The notes under the pieces are model-generated. The model did no database searches, was not told the DNA's origin, and worked only from the letters and a program-made list of their open reading frames with translations. Positions 10,122 through 16,200 of a stretch of 18,836 nucleotides of DNA are shown piece after piece. The stretch is from an uncultured Eggerthella sp. (GTDB taxonomy: Bacteria; Actinomycetota; Coriobacteriia; Coriobacteriales; Eggerthellaceae). The stretch's first letter is position 1. Each line of letters opens with the position of its first letter. The translations under genes were made by a program, and so were the position numbers. The stretch spans positions 1 through 18,836 of the forward strand of contig UQML01000036.1 in assembly GCA_900542265.1 (NCBI GenBank), read 5' to 3'.

Positions 10122-10122
10122 A

Positions 10123-11316
10123 TTAGACTCCCCTCTGACGCGTACGAGTTGGTGCTGCTGAAGTGAGATTTGCTGCTGGTTTTTCATGCAGCGGCTCATT
10201 TACACCGCCTTCTTGCGCCTTAGCAGCCGCAACTTCATCGAGCTGAACAACAAACGGAACGCCGCCCTCAATAGAGCGCATGTTTTCCGCATCGGGACAA
10301 ATAACCTCAATTGCCGCCTGTTCAGATGCGAGATACACCATGCTGCCCTTTTCCGCAACCATGAGCGCACGTAATTTGAGACGATCATTGAGTGCCAACA
10401 AGCCTTCAGAGGAACCCAAGATTACCGACATAGGACCATTGATAAGAGCACTAGAATACGCAATACGCAAAGCGGTTTCGAATTTTGCGTCATGCGGATC
10501 CATCCGGTCGATGTCATCCCACGTAGGTGCCGTCATAATATGTGCTGCCATCTCTTGAGAATAACCATGACGACGTGACAGTAAGTCAAAGAGATAGGTA
10601 ATTACTTCAGTATCCGTTTGAAGCTGGCAGTCATAACCAAACTGCTCGACATAGCGCCTATTTGCGTCATAACTTGAAATCTCACCATTGTGAACAACCG
10701 ACCAATTCAGCAACGTGAACGGATGGGCGCCACCCCACCAACCGGGAGTGTTGGTTGGAAATCGACCATGTGCAGTCCATAACCATGCTTTGTAGTCTTG
10801 AATACGATAAAACTCGCCAATTTCTTCAGGATAGCCAACGCCTTTGAAAGCACCCATATTTTTGCCTGACGATGCAACAAATGCTCCATCGATTGAGGCA
10901 TTGATATAAAATACACGCTCCATGGTGTATTCTGCTTCATCAAGTTCACTCTCAGCCAACTTGATAGGATTTGGTGTTAAGAAATAACGCCAAATGTGCG
11001 GCGGATTTTGAATAGTACGCACATTGTCTGTTGGGATTTTTTCCTGTTTCTCACAGAGAAACCATTCATCAAGATACGCCTGCGTTTCAATGCGCGCTTC
11101 ATGGGTTTCATACAGCATATGGAATGCATATAAATCCTTATAGTCGGGATAAATGCCATACGCCGCAAAACCGCCACCGAGTCCATTGGAACGATCATGC
11201 ATGAGTTCAATTGAACGCAAGATGTCCGTCCCATCATGGCGTTGACCACTGCGGTCCATAATGCCCGAAATCGCGCATCCGGAAGGAATCCTGATGTCTC
11301 CTTCGCGAAGGGTCAT
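10123..11316 (-). CDS. Class II glutamine amidotransferase subunit of glutamate synthase
   Basis: 397 residues, first gene of the operon, with AGAGGTG just upstream of the ATG. An N-terminal nucleophile glutaminase: PSGCAISGIMDRSG places the probable catalytic Cys at residue 14, followed by HDRSNGLGGGFAAYG. Further class II features are HGRFPTNTPG (~183-192), HNGEISSY (~209-216) and TDTEV (~234-238). The Cys must be N-terminal to act, so removal of a 13-residue propeptide is inferred, as known for E. coli GltB and some PurF enzymes. It hydrolyses glutamine and delivers ammonia to the FMN subunit encoded next. The last ~30 residues are low in complexity (Ala/Thr/Arg-rich). Confidence 0.92.
   Translation of the reverse strand: MTLREGDIRIPSGCAISGIMDRSGQRHDGTDILRSIELMHDRSNGLGGGFAAYGIYPDYKDLYAFHMLYETHEARIETQAYLDEWFLCEKQEKIPTDNVRTIQNPPHIWRYFLTPNPIKLAESELDEAEYTMERVFYINASIDGAFVASSGKNMGAFKGVGYPEEIGEFYRIQDYKAWLWTAHGRFPTNTPGWWGGAHPFTLLNWSVVHNGEISSYDANRRYVEQFGYDCQLQTDTEVITYLFDLLSRRHGYSQEMAAHIMTAPTWDDIDRMDPHDAKFETALRIAYSSALINGPMSVILGSSEGLLALNDRLKLRALMVAEKGSMVYLASEQAAIEVICPDAENMRSIEGGVPFVVQLDEVAAAKAQEGGVNEPLHEKPAANLTSAAPTRTRQRGV
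10128..10135 (-). promoter_or_regulatory. RBS fixing the start of the glutamate synthase core gene
   Basis: GAGGGGAG lies 6 nt before the ATG at 10121. The upstream gene's TAA (10123-10125) is between the two, so translation is probably coupled (stop and start one base apart). Confidence 0.65.
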
Positions 11317-11345
11317 TGTTCACCTCTTTCATCTCTTATCAACAA

Positions 11346-11420
11346 TGAGAGTTGAGCTTGCTCGCTCATAAATGGGGACCTATTCGTTCCCCATGAATAC
11401 AAGCAAGGCTCGTTCTCTCA
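11346..11420 (-). promoter_or_regulatory. Long structured leader of the glt operon
   Basis: Read on the minus strand, three nested helices stack: TGAGAG/CTCTCA (11415-11420 with 11346-11351); GAG(C)CTTGCT/AGCAAGCTC with one bulged base (11402-11411 with 11354-11362); and ATGGGGA/TCCCCAT with a 9-nt loop (11388-11394 with 11372-11378). The structure ends about 30 nt before the operon start codon and does not cover the ribosome site. There is no U-tract, so simple termination is unlikely. A 25-codon ORF (11366-11443, ATG with weak SD) runs through it. It matches no riboswitch consensus I know, and there is no T-box core. Function is unproven. Confidence 0.4.
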
Positions 11421-11467
11421 CAGATGAGGGTCTGCACCCCCATGGTGTTTAAAACCTTACGGCGACA

Positions 11468-11508
11468 ATGTTTCGGGAAAATTAACTGCGCGTTACGTTA
11501 TGTTTCGG
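11468..11508 (-). repeat. Direct repeat upstream of glt operon, candidate operator
   Basis: CCGAAACAT occurs at 11500-11508 and 11468-11476 (minus strand), 32 bp apart, about three helical turns. Just upstream, at 11517-11522, TATAAC could be a -10 box without a convincing -35. If so, the repeats would lie at the start of the transcript, a usual place for a repressor. Confidence 0.3.
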
Positions 11509-11548
11509 TTTGACTCGTTATATCACCGAACTGCTTAAAGCTAAGCAA

Positions 11549-11570
11549 GGTTGGGTTGGGTTAGGTTAGG
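11549..11570 (+). repeat. G-rich telomere-like tract
   Basis: The plus strand carries GG-TT-GGG-TT-GGG-TTA-GG-TTA-GG, five G-runs of two or three bases with 2-3 nt spacers. A two-layer G-quadruplex could form on the plus strand. It is upstream of the putative glt promoter. Confidence 0.45.
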
Positions 11571-11573
11571 ATG

Positions 11574-11690
11574 CGTACGTATTTTTACATCATCAACTCA
11601 AATTGCATGTTTTTTAAAGTTGCGACACTACGTACCTATTTTTGAACTGGAAATCCGTCTTTTTGGAGTTTTTTTCAAGCTACGACACAA
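11574..11690 (+). repeat. Two diverged tandem copies of a 57-60 bp intergenic repeat
   Basis: Copy 1 begins CGTACGTATTTTT at 11574 and ends TTGCGACACTA at about 11630. Copy 2 begins CGTACCTATTTTT at 11631 and ends GCTACGACACAA at 11690. Both have a T-run before the CGACAC end. The interiors are diverged. No ORF is plausible. A third, inverted end-copy lies at 11840-11853, giving a 14-bp inverted repeat AAGCTACGACACAA. The stretch between 11691 and 11824 shows nothing else I can name. Confidence 0.55.
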
Positions 11691-11824
11691 CTCATAGGCT
11701 GTCCCGCCAACAAAACAACTCAATGTCTCTTTGGCTGTTTGCTTCATAACAAAAAATGATTGGATGGCGACCAATTATCCAGAGTCACAAAAGCGTCTTT
11801 CATTCAATCGCGCTCCTCATGACG

Positions 11825-11853
11825 AAAAAAATAGCAAGCTTGTGTCGTAGCTT
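11825..11853 (-). terminator. Weak terminator candidate after the nuclease-like gene, built from an inverted repeat end
   Basis: On the minus strand AAGCT-ACGACACA-AGCTT is followed by GCTA and seven T residues, 16 nt after the stop codon. The stem is only 5 bp. The same CTACGACACAA sequence ends the repeat at 11690 on the other strand, so this may be a repeat end that also serves as terminator. Confidence 0.4.
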
Positions 11854-11868
11854 TGAATTATCTACCGA

Positions 11869-12900
11869 TTAAGTAGAAGTGTAACGTGTTAGGTATCTAT
11901 GAAGCATGGCTTTTCTTTTTAATCCAGTCGAAGTAATTTGACGCCGATGCTTTAAGTATTTCTCCAAAACACTCACCTGCTTATCGAACAAGGGAAGCTG
12001 CCAAAACTGCTTCGATGAGAGAGACAAAACTGTTATACCCGCATTAAACAAATCATTGCGACGTATAGAATCACTAATCTTTTGCTGATTGCTTTTATGA
12101 AACGCGCTCGAATCATACTCAAGAGCCACTTTATATTCAGGCCAATAAAAATCACAAATACGATATTTTGCGTAAGTCTTTAAGTGCGTAGGAATATCAA
12201 TTCGATAATTCATTTGCGCCAAGGGTAGCCCATATCCACCATGATGTTGTGATACAAACAACATCATTGCTACAGCGCTTTCCATAGGAGAAGCTGAATT
12301 ATCTACAATAAAGCGTAGTGCGCTTTTTGCTTTCCTGTACCCTGGTATATTTTTACATCTATCTAAATAAAACTCGAGATGCTTCACCTTTGTTGCGCTA
12401 CTGCATGAAACGAAACCTTTATTTGACGTAGCAACTTCATGTGTATTCACGCTATAGGTCCCGCAGAGTTCATAGCCTAATTCAATTAACTCCCAAAATG
12501 AACACTGGGACGCCATTTGCAAGAAAAGCGCTTCGGGTGTACTAAGAAATACACCATCACCCAATTTTATAAAAGATCTATCGGGAAGCTTTAGAGCATG
12601 ACAGCATATATTTTTGGAGCGAAAACGATTCTCGTACGGATATACAAGAAGATGAAGTACGTCGCTTCCCTTTTCTTCTCCAAGGAAACTCGTAAACACC
12701 TTCTCCGCATAATCAGCATGCTCTCTAGTTACTTTCTCTTTTGCCTTAGGCAACACCGAACTTGCCGCATGATAATGCGAAGGAGCATTAAAAAATTTTT
12801 CAACAAGCCCTATTGCTTGAAACGTCTTGTCACTAACTGTTCCCAGCCTTACAGCGCGCAAAACAGCCAAAGCACTCTGATGTGAAATGAAAATGTTCAT
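11869..12900 (-). CDS. Protein with C-terminal DUF559/Vsr-like PD-(D/E)XK nuclease core
   Basis: 343 residues. Residues ~205-300 carry a restriction-fold pattern: E207 (SPMESAVAMML), D250 in ICDFYWPE, E261xD263 with H268 (ALEYDSSAFH), and an RRND motif (~280-283) followed by AGITVLSLSS. This matches the E...D...ExDG..H...R.D...G..vl layout of DUF559 and Vsr-type endonucleases, although the usual Gly after ExD is Ser. The N-terminal part (VFLSTPEALFLQMAS, ~117-131) weakly recalls AbiEi-type antitoxin proteins. No signal peptide. The gene is more AT-rich than its neighbours by eye. No clear SD; a promoter is directly upstream. It stands alone, with no methylase, toxin or other defence partner in the window. 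Function uncertain; a defence or DNA repair role is inference only. Confidence 0.75.
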   Translation of the reverse strand: MNIFISHQSALAVLRAVRLGTVSDKTFQAIGLVEKFFNAPSHYHAASSVLPKAKEKVTREHADYAEKVFTSFLGEEKGSDVLHLLVYPYENRFRSKNICCHALKLPDRSFIKLGDGVFLSTPEALFLQMASQCSFWELIELGYELCGTYSVNTHEVATSNKGFVSCSSATKVKHLEFYLDRCKNIPGYRKAKSALRFIVDNSASPMESAVAMMLFVSQHHGGYGLPLAQMNYRIDIPTHLKTYAKYRICDFYWPEYKVALEYDSSAFHKSNQQKISDSIRRNDLFNAGITVLSLSSKQFWQLPLFDKQVSVLEKYLKHRRQITSTGLKRKAMLHRYLTRYTST

Positions 12901-12920
12901 GCATTAGAGTATGCCGATCA

Positions 12921-12948
12921 ATTATCAACAAAATCTGATCATAAACAA
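12921..12948 (-). promoter_or_regulatory. Candidate promoter of the nuclease-like gene
   Basis: TTGTTT (12943-12948), 16 bp, GATAAT (12921-12926). Transcription would begin about 14 nt before the ATG, leaving a very short leader without a Shine-Dalgarno. The flanking DNA (12901-13028) is AT-rich and non-coding. Confidence 0.35.
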
Positions 12949-13028
12949 AAACGATTCTTATCAAAGTTTGATCTTGAATTAAAATGCTTGGTTTTACTAA
13001 AACGCTGTTAATTTCTTTTTTCACAACC

Positions 13029-13067
13029 AAAAACACGTGGCTCAAGATATTTCCCCTGAGCCACGTG
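13029..13067 (-). terminator. Intrinsic terminator of adhesin B
   Basis: A perfect 11-bp stem CACGTGGCTCA / TGAGCCACGTG (13057-13067 with 13034-13044), 12-nt loop, then five T residues on the minus strand. It lies about 150 nt after the adhesin B stop codon and separates it from the nuclease-like gene. Confidence 0.85.
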
Positions 13068-13084
13068 CGATAACGTGCGATAAC
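13065..13084 (+). repeat. Two perfect copies of a 10-bp repeat next to the terminator
   Basis: GTGCGATAAC is repeated twice in direct tandem, starting inside the terminator stem. It has the same 10-bp period as the array at 13101-13160 but a different unit. Confidence 0.6.
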
Positions 13085-13100
13085 CTTAGTATTCAGTTTC

Positions 13101-13160
13101 AAGCCTTAACAAGTATTAATAAGCCTTAACGGGTCTTAATGGGTCTTAACAGGTCTTAAC
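13101..13160 (+). repeat. Six tandem 10-bp repeats in the 3' UTR of adhesin B
   Basis: Units in exact register: AAGCCTTAAC, AAGTATTAAT, AAGCCTTAAC, GGGTCTTAAT, GGGTCTTAAC, AGGTCTTAAC. Consensus RRGYCTTAAY, with TTAA every 10 bp, one helical turn. The array lies between the adhesin B stop codon (55 bp away) and its terminator, so it would be transcribed. No ORF is seen. Confidence 0.8.
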
Positions 13161-13215
13161 TGAGCCGCATCACTACATCACGCAGATTCGACTATTGTGA
13201 CCATCCTGCGAAAGC

Positions 13216-16200
13216 TTAGTTCTTCGCCTTCTTCACCCAGCGCTTCCTATTAATCACAAGCACAACAGCTAATCCAGCAGCCAAAGCAATAATTGCAAGG
13301 GCGATAGGATTATCCCCTGTGTCAGCAAGCAAGGAACCAAGTGATCCGTACTTACCGTCCTCGGGATAAGGAATAGTTGCTACTGCTTCACCAAAATCAA
13401 GAAGAATGGTTCCTTCTAATCCACCAGTCGCGTCATTGTTGCCCTTAACCGTCACCCAGTTCTTAAGCGTAGTTAAGGTTGATGGCTCTTGAATACTCGC
13501 CTTATATGTCAAGGTATACGTCTCACCACCAGCAACTTGATCAAGCGGAACCGTGATCATATTGCGATTTGCGTCAAAGACTCTATCAGCATTCAATGTT
13601 TGTCGTGTTCCATCAGGTTTCAGCAGCTCAATTGAGCCTCTATCCAAACGCAGACCATCGCTCATCGTGTCTTCTACAACCGTATTGAAGCTCACACTAT
13701 TCTCAACCGTATTGGTAACCACAATGGAATAGTTAATGGTGTCATTCAAACGCCAACCCTGCGAGCGTGTTGCATTTTGCGCCGTCTTCACAATAGAAAG
13801 TGTTGCGTCTGCATACTTTACGGGATTATCTACACCGTTAGGGAAAGCGGGATCCGAAGGCACCGCGTCATCTGCTGGCTCATCGCCATCCCAAGGTGCA
13901 CCTGGCTTGCCCTTGTCACCACCATTGTCTCCATTGCCACCATTGTCGTCATCTCCACCATCAGGAGGATTGGATGTTGATTCGCTCTCAAAGGCATAAG
14001 CGGTATTGGGGATAGATTTACCAACCGCTTTACCCGTCACGACCGCCTCAAATGTAAGCGTTGCAAGCTGACCATGAAGCAAATTACCAACCCTCACTTT
14101 GATTGCACCGGTCTCAGCATCATATGCCGATGGGTCCACCGCAAACTCATCGCCATCTATAACAAGCTTTATGCTTGCCGGATCAGCAACAACGCCTTCA
14201 GGCAAAGTGTCAAAGATCACGCCGTCCTCGATGCAAGAATCCTCGGCATCGGTCTTCAAAGTAATGGTGTAAGCGATGCGATCATTTGCTTTTATAAACT
14301 TGGAATCAGGATCACTGATATTCTTGGCTGTCTTTTCAATCACGATGTTAGGATCAAGCCAATGAACCGTGCCATCGTCAGGTAACACAACTGCCTCAGT
14401 CAAACCACCAACGGGACCAGCAGGAATCTCCTCGTCCGAGTTTGTTCCATCAGGCTCGACAAGCTTGCCATCAGAATCCCCTACGACGCTAGCCGCATTG
14501 GCAACCGTCTTCCCAAAGTTCTCCGCCATAACAGCACTAGAAGCTAATTCAACATCGAAGATAAGGCAATATGACCAACCTGGATCAATAGCAGGAATCG
14601 TATAAGAGAGCACCCCATTCTCGTACGAATAAGATCCTGGCGCAACTGTCTCTACTTGAGCCTGAGTTGGGTTTGCAAGCGCGCGCTTAACAAGCTTAAC
14701 GCTGTCGGTCTTAAGCTCGACACCTGTTGGTAGTGTGTCTTTCAAGACCACATCAGTCCATGACTTCAGCTTATTGTTCTGCGCAGAAAGATAATAGCGC
14801 ACCGTGTCATGCACTTGGTTTTCGCCATAGGGATGCGTCAAATTGCGCGCGGTTTTGTTAAGGTACGCATATCCCGTTTGCTCATAATCAACGGTTGGAT
14901 CGTTGCCGGGAACATTGGCAGGATCATTAGGGTCGATAGGCTCATCGTCTTTGCCAGTAGGATCCGGCTTTGATGGGTCATCGGGATCAGATGGATTGTT
15001 CGGATTATCAGGATCAGATGGATCATCAGGATCCTTGCTTGGTTGATTAGTCGGCTTACCGGGCGATCCCTTTACGCCAAACACGGGATAGATAGTTGTG
15101 TACCCAGCGGCAAGCGCATCATTTAGCGTAACAAGCTTCTTGGAATCCCAGTCCGTAGTCCATCCCAAAAACGATTTACCCTGTTTTTCCGCTTGAGCTT
15201 GAGCCCACGTTGTCGCTTCATTTGCATTATGGTCTGCAAGCGTTGGTAAGACCTTATCGCCCGCCTTCACATCTTCATACAAAAACGAATTCAGTACGTT
15301 AGGCGTTTGCTTAATCTGAATACCATTTTTCTCAGCACGCTTCTTCTCAACCATTACCGACACCGAGTTGTCACTCTGGATGTTCTTCACATCAAAAGAG
15401 CCCTTATTCAAGAGATCGGGTCGCGGCTGCCCATTAACCAAAACACGTGTTACCTCATACCCCTCAGGCACTGTCCAAGAAACGGGATAATCAGAGCCTT
15501 TTGCAAGGTCATAACCACTCGCGGTAATACTACCTGTTGCTTCACTGATCATGCGCGTAATAACTTTGTAGCTTGAAGCGTTTTTAGCCTCTTCACTATC
15601 AGGATCAGTGTTGAGTGACTCATTGTCTTTTACAAACAAAGCATGCACTTTGTGATACTGCACGATATTACTAAACGGATATCTGCCTTCTTGATCAATG
15701 ACGATGGGGTCATCCGCATCAGCGTTATCGCCATTCATATTGTCGCCGTTACCATTTCCGCCATCGTTTCCCCCTACTTCATCAGCAAGCGCCTGCAGTG
15801 TGATCTCACCCTCATTGTCGCCTTCTGGATAATAGGAACGAATACCGTCAACGGTCAAGCACTCAAACTTCCAGCCGTCGGCCGCTTTCCAATCGACAAC
15901 ATATTTGTCACCACGCTTAACGATTTTTGAATCAGCGATAATTCCTTCGCCCGTAACAGACGTGTCAATCCTTATTAAATCAATCGAGGGAATTGTTACA
16001 ACACCCGCTTGCTGTTTAGGTGTCACGGTGGCTACTACGCGGTATTCGCTGTTGACGTTTGGTAGAGCAACTTCAAGCTTGCCGTCATCACGCTCGGTTA
16101 TCGTGATACCCGCTGCAGCAAGTTGCGCTGGGGTCAATTCATTGTTATTAGCGTCATACACTTTGATGTTGGATGCCAGGAGTTCATAATCATTGGCATA

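Noticed and set aside
11366..11443. 25-codon leader peptide as an independent gene
   Set aside because: Weak ribosome site and no run of a regulatory amino acid; mentioned only as part of the leader structure.
11317..11460. T-box, glutamine (glnA/DP) or glycine riboswitch
   Set aside because: None of the conserved core sequences of these classes could be found in the leader.
11549..11570. True telomere or chromosome end
   Set aside because: Only a 22-bp tract inside ordinary coding neighbourhood; no terminal inverted structure.
12833..13102. 89-residue minus-strand ORF upstream of the nuclease-like gene
   Set aside because: It overlaps the start of the nuclease gene in another frame, crosses the adhesin B terminator and has no recognisable features.
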